64,000 nt of DNA from Hymenopus coronatus (Eukaryota > Arthropoda > Insecta > Mantodea > Hymenopodidae): the NCBI GenBank assembly GCA_030762935.1, contig CM060893.1, positions 14,328,897-14,392,896 on the forward strand. Reading direction: 5' to 3'. The notes beneath the pieces were generated by a model. The model made no database searches. It was not told the origin of the DNA and saw only the letters and a list, made by a program, of their open reading frames with translations. Both the position numbers and the translations under genes were made by a program. This document shows, piece by piece, positions 23,801-38,800 of this stretch (its first letter is position 1; every line of letters starts with the position of its first letter).

Positions 23801-26800
23801 TGTGACTAATGATATAATTTATCTTAAATGAAGTAAATTTATATCAAACAACAATCCTTGAGTTTATAAATTATAACAAAAATATATAATGTATAACCAT
23901 TCCTTGTTCAACTCAGCTGCAAGTAGGAAGTTGTATTGAAAAGAAATAAAATCTTGTAAGATGAACAATATATAATAATAGGTCCCCCTTATGGGAAGAT
24001 GAAGTCTTTAACTAATGAACAATTGTTCTTGATGATAATTCATTTAGAATAATGTGGTTATAATATTAAAAACTGTATTTTATTGCTAGGGGCCAAATTG
24101 AACCCTTTGACATTTATTAGGCACCCTAGTGATAAGGAAAAAGACACTTAAATCTTTTGGTGTTTTAACTTGAATTAATACTCCAGCAAAAGCAGTTGTA
24201 TAACCAGTTTTCGAAATGTCAAATGATATGAAAGATGTAGAATCTTTGCAATAATGCAAACCAAGCTGCAGGTTCTACTGGTACATTTTGTATTGCTGAA
24301 TCTGTGTGTGTGCTCCTCAGGTTATCAGTGTCTACATGGGCATCACTGTCAACTTGATAGATTCTTGGGAGCCTTACAAGGCAGCTCGGGTTGCACTCAG
24401 CAACAGCCTTGAGACAAGTAATGTGCGAGAGATTGCATCACGCTATGCTGAGCGGATACATGTAAGTAAAATGTGGCTGGTGTGCAAAGAAATAATAATA
24501 ATAATAACTGATTATGCAACAGAAATTCTGTCTTCTAAATGTTCTAATAAATTATGTGCATTTAAATCAGAATAAATTCTTGTTGTATTTCCTTAGTTAT
24601 AAAATTGAACAATCTAAATCATTAAATGAAGAGTGGAAATGTCAAACGTTCCAAGAGCCATTTTGTAAATTTTTCAGGAGAAGTAAAAAATCACTTTGTA
24701 TACAACATATTATACCTAAAATCTTAACAGTTTTGTACTACAAAATGATGTGGTATACAAAAGTTATGCCAAAAATACAATGGTGTAGGAGAAAAAGGGT
24801 AGTGATAAGAACATTCTATGTGCCATTGATGGAAAAGCCAGTTACAAGTGCCAATCAAACTGTTACATTTTTTAGGATTTTGAGAAAAATAACACAAAAA
24901 ATTATTTGTAGTAACATGTAACATTTTTCCTAAGCACTATGTATTCATTAAGGAGAAAAGTACAAAACAGTAATATCGTTTATAAAAACTACAATAGCAA
25001 AGCAGTGTTTATGCTTTGTTACCTCAAAACGCTGAAAGGAAGACTGGTTGAGTTGTTCACCTCTTGTTCTTGGGTTGAAATCAGTGTCTCATAAAACTCT
25101 CTATGCTCTTCAGGAAAGAACGGCAACATGGTTGAGAGTTCTTACTTTTTCTCAACTGACAAATGCGGTTGATTTTTCAGCTGAAGTAGAATTTGCTTTA
25201 TATCAACTGCTGATTTTCCTCTCTTTAAAATATTAACTACCTTCCACTGTTCTAAGGTTGAGTAAGTGGTTTTCATAGCTATTTGAGACACTTTTGAATT
25301 ATTGCGCTTGTTTAATACTATCAGTGAATCAGCAATGTTCTTCAAATCAAAGAAATTGCTTTCTTCCATTGGAATTACATGAAAAGGTTATAAAGTTGTA
25401 GCTGACTACCACCATATGTATGTATGTAGGTATTATAGGTGAGAAATTTCCTTGTGATTGACATTTGTGGGGTGTGTCGTCTGCTGGCAGGGGCTCGTCA
25501 GGTTGCTGACCAATCATAGTGTAAGAATGCATAACTGCCAGAGACGTGACATCATTGTCGTTGCTACACCTATGTGGTTCAGTGGAAATTTACGCAAGCG
25601 TTCTCATGTATGACTGATCAATTGCTTGCAATCTCATTGTTTGATTGCATTCTGTGAAAAATTTGGTTGTTACACATTGTGATCGTAAGGATTTACATTT
25701 ATAATCGTTACTACCTTTTATATATCGCGGACATTGTTCTTGTTCTCATCCTAGAAATATCACGAATGACACTGTGATATGAAAATGTCTTACAGTCGTG
25801 ATAAGTAAGTTGAGGTTACTTTAGCCGAAACAATAAAACTTTTCCATTTAGTAAAATATAGGACCCAATATGGAAAGGAATAGACGAGGTTACTAGTAAG
25901 AAATGGGGAAAGACAGTTCAACATACGAGAGGTATGCGTGGAGAGAGAAAGGCATTTTAGAGGAAGCAGTGGAACGTTTGTTGCTGCAGATGGACAGCTA
26001 GTAAACAGGGCAACAGCGCACTAAGGCAGCTACGTGTCAGCAGAATGTCAATCACAAGGTATCACTTATAGAAAACAAAACCGGGCTTGTAGGCCGTGGT
26101 CCACTGGACTTCTCCCTTTGGGGAACGAAGGGAGAAGCCCAGTGGACCACGGCCTACAAGCCCGGTTTTGTTTTCTATAAGTGATTCTAACACCGGCCGT
26201 GAAAGCCTTCGAACTTTAATCACAAGGTAATTTCTCACTGATAATAGGTAGGTAGGTGGGTGGGTGGGAGCATGTGTTATGTGCATGAGTGCGTGCATAT
26301 CTCTCTCTCTGTATTCACTGTTGGAAATTTTACAATTTCATGGTTTCATCAGGAATACAATATTACATACTATATTAGTTACAAACTGCTGAAGACAAGG
26401 CTGAATGTTCTTGAAAACGTTTCAATGTTTTTCAACTAATTAAGTGGAGGTGAATGTAAATAACTGTGACTCAGCGTTACTCCCAGAATCTATATAGTAC
26501 TCAAAAACAACATGACTATAAAACCAGAACAAAAAGTTAATAGTGCTTCTGTTTTTAATATTTAACTGTATAGATTATCAAAATTTATATGCATATATTT
26601 GCATAGTATGTATTGTGAAGGGAAAGTTAATATTTTAAGATTTTCAAATTGTGCTCTACATGATTGTTTTGGACCTGTGCATGATATTTTACAGACTTGT
26701 TTTCTTTTGAGCTTTGAAAATAGATTACCAGCCAGTCGCATTACCCCAGAGATATTCCAAAGTCATAATGGAGAGGAAGTAGCTGAAATACAGTATTTTT

Positions 26801-29800
26801 CTAGTCTCTAAATTTGTGATTTGGGACAGGCAATGCATATTAAAACAGGCATCATTTAATCTTTTAGGTATACATTGTAAGTGTTCCTGCCATTTAAGTA
26901 ATTGCTTATATAAATTCCTAGTATTTTGGCTGAGAGAGCAGATCTTACACTGGTTACAGATATAATGTCTCTTTTTCTTTGATGTAGTTATTGTTTCTGC
27001 TGTTTTGTGTATCAGTCCTAAGTTACTTAGTGCTTTTATCCTAACTGCTATGTCATTGGCATACATTTTTGCTTTCCCATTAAGTTTTTAGGGAGATTAT
27101 TTGTGTATAATATGAAGAGTAACATTCCAATAGTTTTGAAGCTGTGACATCAAGTTTCAGAGTAGTTAAAATATAAACAATAAGAATGTTATATTAATTT
27201 GGAGTCGGTTTGAATCACCCAGATTTTAGCCTCAAGCCGTAGTCTACACCGGAAGCACTGGACCAAGATAACTCTAATATTGGCCGTGGAAGTTTGCAAA
27301 AACATACGTTTAAGCTTTTATATATAAAAGTTTGAACATTTCGTGAATCATGTTAAATTTGTTTGAAATTAGTATAAAATTAAATGCAATTGAAGGACTG
27401 CTTTTTCAAAACTTTCAAGAGTCAATTTTATAATACCAGCACTGCAGAATGAATGCACATGAAATTTAATGCTCTGTTTAAATTACATCTGTAACTTGTC
27501 AATGCTGCCATTATAAATTATTGTTTGTGTTCACAGAAATTAATACCACACACACAACAGCTGTTGAAGGAAGGCGTTCTGGTGGAGGAAAATGTATTGG
27601 ATCATGTGACAAAAGTGATCAATGCCATCAGGGAATGTAATGTGACCTTGCGCTGGCTCATGTTACATGCATCTTCACCAAGACTTGGTATGTCAGGTCC
27701 CATTCAAACATTTGTTTTGAATTTATTGTGTATATTTATATTTTCTCTACCACTTAGGTATAGTTAATACAGGAAGGGTTATATTTCACATAAAAAGTGA
27801 TTTCACGATTTGAACAGAAGTCACCTGAAATCTTCCCCTCCCCAAAAAAAAAGAAGCCATTAAAGAAAGTGTGTATGTTTATGTATGTGTATGTTTATGT
27901 TTGTTTTTACTTTCTCTCTTAGTATAGCAAGAAGGGGAAGTATTGTATTCTACTTAAAAATTTGATATTCCACCAGAATGTGTTTTAAGGACCCCTGAAT
28001 AAAGAAACAATTTTTAGAAAAAGGTTTGCATGTGTATGTGAGTGGGTGGGTTTGAGAGAGTGGGTTTGCAACACAAAGATTTTAAAGAAAATCCCCCTAC
28101 CCAAACATTCCTTTACGTGGAATATTTTTTGAAAATATTGATTTTCTCAAAATTGGTTTCTTCCCCCATTTTATTTCCTGGATCAGAATCTCTATGCCTT
28201 ACTTTGCAACCCTTTGTAATGTTCCCTTATTCTCCTTGTACATACAAAGAAATCTGTGACATTTCTGTTAATGTTTATCTCAATTAGGGTGAAGAAGATG
28301 GAATAATAAGCTTTTATAAGAATAGTTTGTTGCTGAAGAGGTATAAAAAGTCATATGAATATAACACAAAAGATTTTTTAAGAGAGTTAAAGCAACATAA
28401 TGATAAAGAAAACTTTATGTAAATACATCTTTCAAGGATGTAACATGAAGATTCTCAAGAAAATACAAACAAGCGTTTTGTCTTCTCATCCGGAGGTCCC
28501 TGGTTCAATTCCTGGCAGTGGCAAGGAATTTTTCTTTAACCAGAATCATTCCTTAACCCCCACAGAGTCGAGAAGCATGAATCTGAGAGTGAATGAGTGT
28601 GTGTTTAATAGTGTAAAACTGAAAAACTAACATTAAGAAACCTACAGTTCAACAAGCACAAAACACCACTATACAAATTGGGGGGGGGGGGGGGAATGGT
28701 GCAAGGCCATTAGCTTATTAATTTGTTTGGTGGTGTAATGCTTTTCAAAATCTTTGTCATATCCTAGGAATGAACTTAAATAAGAAGTTTTATTTGTCTT
28801 AATAGATAACAGTGAGATTAACTATTCTTCATACAAGCTGTGTGTAGCTAAAATTGGAAAGGAAAATGATTTGAAAAGATTGAGTTTGTCTTATGGTTTA
28901 CTAGTATTTAGTATTTATTTGTTTAGTCATTGGTACATTAGTACAATAGACATGGTCAAAGTAATTTATACAAGTAAGAGTCAGTCATATAACAATTCTA
29001 GTACTAAAAATTCATCCAAATTGTAAAATACATTGTCCATCAACCATTTTTTTACTTTAGCCTTAAACTGTATTACATTTAGATCTCTCATGTGGTCAGG
29101 AAGCTTATTATAGGCTATAATGCTGGATATCAAATAACTATCTCTAACTTTCTTTAGTCTAGTGTATGGAACTGCAATTTATCAATATTTCTGGTATCTA
29201 ATGTGTGTACATGTCTGTTCAGTTTAAATTGACTTAAATTCTTGTGCACATATAATAATAATTGTAATATATAGCAATTGTACACTGTTAAAATGTTCTG
29301 TTGCTTAAAAAGTGGTCTACATGGAGCATTGTAAGAAGTATGACATAAAATTCTCATGGCTTTCTTTTGTAGAAGTAGAATATCATTCAATTTAGAACAG
29401 TTCACATATGCTCACAGTCCATAGCTAAAAACACTTTCAAACAAAGCAAGATATATTTGCTTTAAATAACTACAAGGTACTTTGTTGTAAATGGTTCTCA
29501 GTAAATACATAACTTTAGATAATTTTTTACAGACCATTTCAACATGTGAATTCCAGGTTAATTCTGTATCTAAAACCATTCCTAAAAGTTTTACATTAGT
29601 GTATTCAGCATCATTTGAGCTGAAGGAATGTAAGACAGTTGTGGAATTTAATGTCATGCTGGTATGTTGCTATGGTAGCTCGATTGACTATAGTAACAGT
29701 ATGAAGAGCAGAAGATCTATGGTTCAAATCCAGGCAATGGCATAGAGTTTCAGTTTGAATCTATCTTTCCAACAGTGATGTTACTTGAAAATTGATGTAA

Positions 29801-32800
29801 CGAACTGATTGAAGACAATATATCATAAGCCTTTTTTTATGAAATGTGAGTTTTACATTTTTAAGAAAATGCAATACTTCCTCTACTACTATAGATGATG
29901 CTAGAGGAAGTAAAATTAGCCCCAGATAAATATTTTGTGCCACAGTCTGAAGAAAAGTAAACTCCATGGTTTTAGTCATGATAGATAATGTCAAAGCAAC
30001 ATGCTAAAATTAACTAAATTGTATTTGTGTTGGTAGTTTGGGAAGGAGGCAAACGCTGCAAGCAAGTCCGAGAGCAGGTGATTGCAGACTCAAAATACAA
30101 TCCTCTGCAGGTTTTTGAACTCTTACTCAACACTGCGCAGTTTGAGTTGAAGATCAAAGACTTATTTAAAAGTGTAAGTATATCTGAGTTAACAGTTTCT
30201 AGAACTTTTGGTTAGAGGGAAACTGAGAATAGCAGACTTTGGCAACATCAGAGTACATGACAGTTTCAATGCTTGAAAATGGCCATAAACATCAGTTTGG
30301 ATCAAAACGTTTCAGTTTGATAGAAGTACTTTAAAACATGAATAAAATACAATTTTAAGTGAATTAGCCATTCCTGTAAGTCCATATTTCCTATTTTTGA
30401 AACTGTTTATAGGTAAAAATATATCATAAATCATAAAGAAAGGTATGTGTAAAAAAGCAATCATTTTTTATAGAATAGAATATTTATTTCTACTTAATAG
30501 CAAAAACAACCTGAAATATTGAATATCAGAGTTACAATCTAAATATAATTTGAATCTGATTATTTATTACTTTCTCTACACATACTGTGTGCATAGTGTG
30601 TAGGGAAGGTATTGAATTCCACCCAAAATTTGATACCAAGATTTCACGGGAGATATACTTTTAGTGTCCCCTGTATCCAAAAAAGGCATTTTCAGAAAAA
30701 GGTCTGTGTGTGTGGGTGGGTGTGTTTTTTTTTTTTTTCCCCCTCAAAAATGGCTCTAACGATTTTGATTAAAATATTGTATATGTCTCCTTAGCGCGGT
30801 GGTAGCGCAGCTGCCTACCAAGCGGGAGACCTGGGTTCGATCCCCAGTACCGGCGTGGGGATTTTTCCCCCGCTGGGAGACCTGGGGTGCACTCAGCCTC
30901 GTGAGGTCCCTGGGGGGCCAATTGAGGAGCTACTTGATGGAGAAGTAGCGGCTCCAGGTCGTGAGGACCGCATTAACCGGCCGGGAGGGGCTCGAGGCGC
31001 TGACCACGTCTCACCCTCCAATACTGCACCCCATCCATGATGTCTGTAGTGGACCGAGATGGGGGACGCAGCGGCCGGGCGGTAGGCCAAGGCTCCCCGT
31101 GAGCTGTCGTGCCATGGAGTTATTATTGTTATATTAAAGATATTTACCTGACAAATAAAATGTATATCTTGAATTTTCTGGGAATAGCATCCGAAGACTA
31201 CTTTATTCTGGATGAATTTTATGGAATTGTGTGTAACTGCTAAACTGTAAAAGAGGGACAAAAACTTACCACACAAAAAATATAGCATGTTAAAACACAC
31301 AATTTATGTTATATAAATTTTTTTTTGTGGAGTTGATCGTTTTTGAGATATTCCTTGTTTTTGGTTTCAGCTTTAAAAAAACATACTTTTCTCATACAGG
31401 AATTTGTCAACTCCTGTCCATACATGCAAAGGAACTTCAGTCACATAGCAACCAGCTTTTGACTGTCACTTTAACCTATGGTATTCCCTTATTTTACTTT
31501 TGCTTACAAGGAAGCAAGTAATTTCTGTTATTTTTATCTTGATTAGCAAGAAGTAAATAAAAGCATAGGCTTTTTAATAATAATTTGTTATAGAGATGTA
31601 GAGAAAATTATGTGAATGGAACACATCAGATTTTTTTTTTTTTTTTTTTTTTAAAGGATCACCTTGTGCCTAGCATCCTGACTCTGGCTCTGTGTTAGTC
31701 CTTATTCTTTCCCTTCTGTTCCTACTTCCCTTATTGAGTAAGAATGGGTGTTAAACTCTACTAAAAAACAAGAGACCCTAGTACTAGCAGTCAGAACTTT
31801 GATATTACATATCTGTTGCAAACCTTCTGTTGATGTAATGGCAACAAAAAGGAAATGGCGTGTTATTTATGGATGCTCTTTAACTGCTGTGGTTCTCAGC
31901 GTCCCATTCTATACTGGGCGTGAAAGGCTGCTTAATTTTGCTCAGAGGTCTCTCTTATCAGGCTTGAGGTTCTTTTACGTGCCGTAAATCTACGACACAG
32001 GACCAACGGCTTTACTTCCCTTCTGAAGGAAGCCATGCTAAGGATTTTTACACCCGAAAAAATTCATCGCCCTCCGCCGGGTTTGAACCCGCGACCTTGG
32101 GTATATGAAGCTAGCATGGTAACCATTACACCACGGAGGGTGATGTAATGGCAACAGGTAACCAGGAGTGCCAATACAAGGAAAGTGTGAGATGAAGGGG
32201 CTTAGAAATTGGGTATTCTCACATGTGTCTTTTTGTTATTTTAAATACTTTGTCATGCAGATCTTTCATAAAATAGAATTTTTGAATGATGCATTTGTTT
32301 GTTTATGCTCATTGTGTTTAATTTATTTTATTTTGTGAGCCTCTGGGAGGGGTTTTAACTGCCAAAATCATATTTTACTTCATATTCTGCTCACAAGTGT
32401 TTGTGGCAATTGTTTGAGATGTTTTCACTAGCATAAGAATTTTTGTTGCAGTTGCTGCAAGGGAAACAGTTTAAATGGGAGAAGTGTAAGAAGGAAAGTG
32501 TGGATAGAATGACAGAGCTAGCAGATGTCTTCTCAGGTACTAAACCTTTGACACGCATGGAGAAGAATGGTAAGATTTGATTTGTATATTTCTTACATAT
32601 AAATATGATGTGGTCTATATTTTTTGAATTCTTTGACTTATTTAATTAATCATAACAGATTACGTATGATTTGAATTCATGAACAGAAAACCATAGTTCA
32701 AATTTTGTCAGGAATGTCTTTCTTGTCTAAACATTTTTTTTTCCAGGTTTTCCTCAGTTCTCATAAATGTTGGGGAGTTACCATAAACCTGGGACTGCAG

Positions 32801-35800
32801 TATTTCCTTTCCAAATTTCCTTTCCAAATTGTTTCATTTTGTGCATCATCAGTGTGATGTCATAAATAGTAAGAGTGTTAAACACTCCTAAAAAGGTATA
32901 ATCAGGATGTAACAAGTATTGGTACAGGACTTTGTTATGGTTACAAAATAATAATAGAACAATTAATAATTTGTAACAAAAGTTCACTTACTATTAAGGT
33001 ACTTCCTGATAAAGGAAGTGCTATTTTTCACACTGTTCCAAAGTTTAAATTGGTTGTCTCTCGATTTTGGGCATACCAATAATATATCAGATTTCTGTCC
33101 TAAAACGCTGAGAATGAAAATACACGAAAAGTGGAATATTGTTTTTTTTATAAATTTTACTGTCATAGCACTTTGAATAACAAGATGGGGAAATATTAAT
33201 GTCATGATTAAAATGTTCAGAATGCAAAAAAGGATATTTAGAATAATGATAGGTTTCAAATAGCTATCAGATTTAAAGAGTAGTTTAAAACATTACAAAT
33301 TCTGGCATTGAATCATCTTTAATTAGATGTTAATAAAATGCAAACAGACTTAAGATAATTTTAATAAAAACTCAGAAATTTATAATCACAACAGGAAAAT
33401 GCTTTCTGATCCCAAGTTCGTGGGCTCAACATGGTTTTTAAGTGTGCTTAAAGTGACAGCTCCATGTTAATGATAATAATAATTAGTTACTAATTTACTG
33501 GCATGTAAACAATCTCCTGTGAGACAAAATTGTGGTACATAAGCAGCACTGATATGATCCTGGTAATTGACAGATTATTAAAAAAAAAAAATTTAAAAAC
33601 CACCAAGAAAAGTTTAGACTTGATGTTAACTTTCAAAGAAAAAGATACAAGCTTCTCTTCACAAAGAATGGTATACAAAAAAAAATTATAATCATTACTT
33701 AGTGAAGCAATTATGTGTAAACTCGACTCATTTAGCATTTTATGTATAATGGTATAAAAATGTATGACACACTTCCTTTAGAAATAAAACATAATACCTA
33801 ATTTGAAACTTTAAAAGAAGCTTAAATATCTACCAAATGAAAAATGTTATTCCATAGAAGATACTTGTAGACTAAAAATATGTAAATTTTAAACCTATGT
33901 TTACCAATATTGTAAAATACATAGTTTATGTAACTATTGTGCATGTGAGATGAAAAAGTTTTAATCTGAAATTAAGTTCATTGTTTAAGCACATTGATGC
34001 ATCTAGGAGTATTTACATGTAATTGCAATAGAAATAAATTGAATTGAATAATTTGAATGCCTAGTAATAAATAGGAATTAATTTTAACAGAGAATCTGAA
34101 GTCATGGTTTGGAGAAATGGCTAAGCAAATTGATTCTTTGAGACACGAAGAGGCATCAAATGCTGGGCACAAGATAATTCAACTTATACAAGCACTGGAA
34201 GAAGTACAGGGTAAGCTGATAGAAATTGAGCAGTTTAGGGGGGAACCCCAAACTCTTGTACCCAAAATTAGAATTTTTCTGATCATTATGTCATTTAGGG
34301 GAATTGTTAAGAGCTGTTTTTAGCTACTATGGTTAAAAAAAAAAAGAAGAAAGGAAAAGAAAAAAGAGAGAAAAAAAAAAAAAAAAAAAAAACATTATGT
34401 AATATTTTAATCTTTTTGCATCATACTTTAAAGTGCATTTCTGCAGGATGTAATTCAAACCATTCTTTAGATGCACTTGTAAATTTACATTAATAAGTCA
34501 GCTATGGGAATTGACAAGCTTCTGAAACATGTTTTCCAATAATAAAAGTAAGAATAATTGTAGTGTTACAAAATCAACTCACTAATTAATTTCAATTGAC
34601 AGAACATATCGCTGTCACAAAGTCCACAATATATTAGTAATAAAGACATGATTGTAATTTTTACGTAAGTTTGATTTTATTTTTTTAAAAAAATTGCATA
34701 AACATGTGCAGTTTTGAGTCACTATTTTTACACAAAGATTCACCTATTAGTTTTTAAACTATTTAATGTTTTTGAATATATTCATCCTCATCATTAGCAC
34801 TTTGGTGACTGAAGTTTGTTCTTTCTTCCTCTCCTAGCTGGGTTTGATCCTGCACCCATCTATTGATAGGTTAATAAAGGTTTAACAACCTTAATATAAT
34901 AATTAATAATTGTAATAATCCTCCACATATCTTTTTGAAATCCAAGGACTAATTAACTAATTAACACAATAAAGTGATCTATTGCATTGTCAGCTCATTT
35001 TCTTTTTGATCTTGTTAACTACTGGAATCAAAACAAATTTGGTGAGAGAATCAATTGGTGGTATATCAAAATTCATTGCATGATTTTTATTCTTTAATAT
35101 AAATATCTTCTCCCAAACCATTAAATCGATGGGTCAATTTAAGTGTTTTAATAATTTAACATCTGGACTTATTTCATGATTAAATTTCCAAAAAATGTTC
35201 TGCCACAGCTGATTTATCAATTTGTTTGTATTTAATATTCCTAAAGTGTTTCCAATGATGTTTAGTCTTACCAATGTAAACAAGGTTACAATTTAAGCAA
35301 TTTAATTGATAAATGCCAGATTTGCTATTTTTTTTTAATTTCGCCTAACAAATTTTTTATACTGTATTTGTTTGTTACAATATTTGTATTTATTTTTTAC
35401 TGTATTATATATTTTTTACAATTATTAATTGTTATATTAATTAATTCAAAAATCTTCTCGGGCTTCTAACCAGATCAGTTCACCCTGAAGACGAGGAAGA
35501 TGCACTTCTTCGAAACGTTGGTATCAAGCCAAGTTTTACCTGGTTAGAAGCCCGAGAAGATTTTGAATTAATACGTCGCCAGGAAAGCTTCAGTTCTTAT
35601 GTTATATTAATATTTGTGTTGCTTCACTGTTATTACCTTCCTTTTTACATATATAAGTTTAACAACCTATTCAGTGAAATTTCAAAGTTTATGATATCAG
35701 CATTCTTGGCAAAGAATAGTTTATCTAAAATAGTTAGTTTGAGTGATGAGGAAACTGGTTTTAACAGTTTTATGACTTAATGTTTTGGATCTGAGACTAA

Positions 35801-38800
35801 AACTGGTATAAAAGAGTGGATTTGTCTGTTTCTGTTTTATATTCCTTTTGCATTCTTTCAATCTAAAGCTAATACTTCTTTTGACTTTACTTATATAGTA
35901 TTTCTGACAGTCTTCACAGTTTAATTGGTAAATTCTGATCTGGGTAGATTGTGCATCTGGCTGTGTTTTTTTAAAGTGGCATGTTAAGTAGATTGTTCAG
36001 GCTGTATTTGTTTTAAGGAGCTAATCAGATTCGTGGTTGCCCTTGTCAGCTTTTAAGATTATACTTTCAGTTGCTTTTGAGGCTTTTTATTACCCTGATT
36101 AGTTTTTATTGCTTTTCTTAATGTTAACAAGCTTAATTATAACAAGGAACTCATTTTTAACTTTCAGCTTCAACATTAGTTTGAAACAACGCCAGAGAAA
36201 TATAAAACAAACAGACAAATCCATTGTTTCATATCATTTTTGGTCTGAGAACCATACATTGATTAAGTCATAAAACTGTTAAAACCAGTTTTCTCATCAC
36301 TCAAACTGTTTGGGAGAAAATGTTCATCGTCAAGAATGCTGATAATATCATAAACTTTGAAATTCTGACAATAAGTAGTTTGTTAAAGCTTCCCAATAGA
36401 GGGAACAGTTTCAATCCCAAATAGGAGAGGAATAAAGGTGAAAAGAAAGAACAAGCTTCAGTCACCAAACTGCCGAATGTTGAGGACATACGCCATCGAA
36501 AATGCTCCAGATTTAAAAACATGTTAGGTGAAGGTTTGCTTAAAACCTCATTCTAAATTTAGCATGAAGAAAACTTTCCTATACTTAGTGCTTACATTTT
36601 TACTTTCTCTACATGTACTAGGTACATAGTGTATAGAGAAGGTATTGCACTCCACCAAAAAATTTGATACCGAGATGTCACTGGAAATATATGTTTTAGG
36701 GTCCCCTGTATCCAAAAAAAGTATTTTCAGAAAAAGGTCCATGTGTGTGTGTTTCCGTGTGTCTGTGAACACGATGCCTCAAAAACGAAAAGTAGGTAAA
36801 ATACCAAACTTGGTATTTAAGTTTGGCATCTTCCAGGGATGCAACACAAAGATTTTGAGAAAAATCCCCCCACCCCAAACTACCCTCAACATGGAACTTT
36901 TTTCGAAAATTTTGATTTTCTAAAAAATGGCTCTAACGATTTTGATTAAAATATCGTATATTAAAGATATTTACCTGACAAATAAAATGTATATTTTGAA
37001 TTTTCTGGGAATAGCCTCTGAAGACTATTTTATTTTGAGTGAATTTTACGGAATTTTGCATAACTGCTAAACTGTTAGATAGACAAAAATTACCACACAA
37101 AAAATGTAGAGCACATTAAAACACACAATTTATGTTGTATACATCTTTTTGTTTGAGTTGATCGTTTTTGAGATATTCCTTGTTTTTGTTTTTAGGTATG
37201 AAAAACTTAACTTTTCTCATACAGGAATCTGTCAACTCCTGTCCATACCAAGAAAGGAACTTCAGTCACATAGCAACCAGCTTTTGACTTTCACTTTAAC
37301 CTATGGTACCCCCTTATTTCGCTTCTACTTACAAGGAAGCAAGTAATAACATTATTTCTGCTAATTTTTTGTCGATTAGCATGACACATATAGAAACACA
37401 AGTTTATTAACAATAATTTATTACAGAGATGTAGAGAAAGTGATGTGAATGGAACACATCAGATTTTTAATGTTTAATGTGCAGTTTTGTTTATCATTTT
37501 TGCCAGATAAAATTAATGTTAATATGTTCAGAGTTTCATCAGCTGGATAGCAACCTGCAAGTGCGTCAGTTCTTAGTCGACACTCGCAGCTACCTAAATC
37601 AAATGTACCGGACCATCAATATCAAGGAGGATGTTCTTGTTCAGCTGCAGATTGTTGGGGACCTGAGTTATGCAAGGGAGATAATCGATTCATATACTGA
37701 CATCATGCAACAAGGCATCAAACAGGACCCTTCGCTGGTGATAAAGCTCAGAGCAACGTTCCTCAAGGCAAGTATCAAATAATTGCTGTTGCATACAACA
37801 AAAATATTAGTCATTGCGCTTAATATGAAACTGAAAAGGATAATAATGAAAGATACATAATATTAAAGCAGTCATATTACTTAAGATTTATGTACTTACT
37901 AAATGTAATAGGTTAGTAGCTATGTTAACTATAAGTTTTTATTCATTAATGTAGTTTGTCATATTTTCTTGCTCATCATAACACTGTATATTTTAATGTC
38001 CATTATGCTTATTTTGTTGAATGTTACTCATTTTATTTCATGATAGAAGCATTGTTTTATTTGTCAGTTTGTTTATGTAGAAGCTGTTGCTTTGATGATA
38101 AAAAGAGAGACAGGGAGAGGAATTTTTTTTTTTTTTTTTAAGCTTAACCTGGTTGGTTATATCTGACGATGAATGAAATCAGTAAAAAGCTGCTCAAACA
38201 ATCTCGGGGTCCATGGAAATTAAAGTTACTTGATATTTGTCTTCTCAAGATAAAGGAAAAACTCTGAAAAAAAAATCTTATCGGGAACTCGTGCTAAGCG
38301 AGATTTGAACTCACAACTTTTTGAATGTGATGTTGATTTACATTGTAACTATTCATTACAAATTCTCTGGCTGTAACAGTTTTCCATTGCTGTTCTCCCT
38401 CAAAAAGAAATTTATTTTCTGCTTAAAAGGAGACTACACTGCATTTTTATGATAGATTTTAGATGCTTGTTTTAAAATTGGATTTATCATCTTATGCAGC
38501 AGAAACCTCAGGATTGCAAATGCTACACCATGCTTTGAAACTATTATTTTTTATGGGTGATAACCACAAAATCCCCCTCCCCTCTCTATTTTGCTAAATA
38601 AACAGTCATCTTTACTTTGGTAGGAATTATGTATTTTCCCTCAGCAATTTGGAAATAAAAAATACAACCAATAAATGCCTTCCCTCTTTGTGTTTATCTG
38701 GCAGCATTACATAACATGTGCCCCTGTGATATAATAATGCTTAGAAATGGCTACTATGCAGCATTACAATATGGCCATGTGACACTGATGTACTACCGAG

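Noticed and set aside
24514..24921. 135-codon ORF in intron 6
   Set aside because: No recognisable domain, skewed toward AT-driven residues, lies just after an exon donor; treated as chance.
29412..29657. Independent host gene on minus
   Set aside because: It is the thumb region of a LINE reverse transcriptase.
30785..30860. Functional tRNA gene
   Set aside because: Pol III boxes are present but no proper acceptor stem or anticodon arm; followed by a SINE body. Same for 31847-32140, 47394 and 55008.
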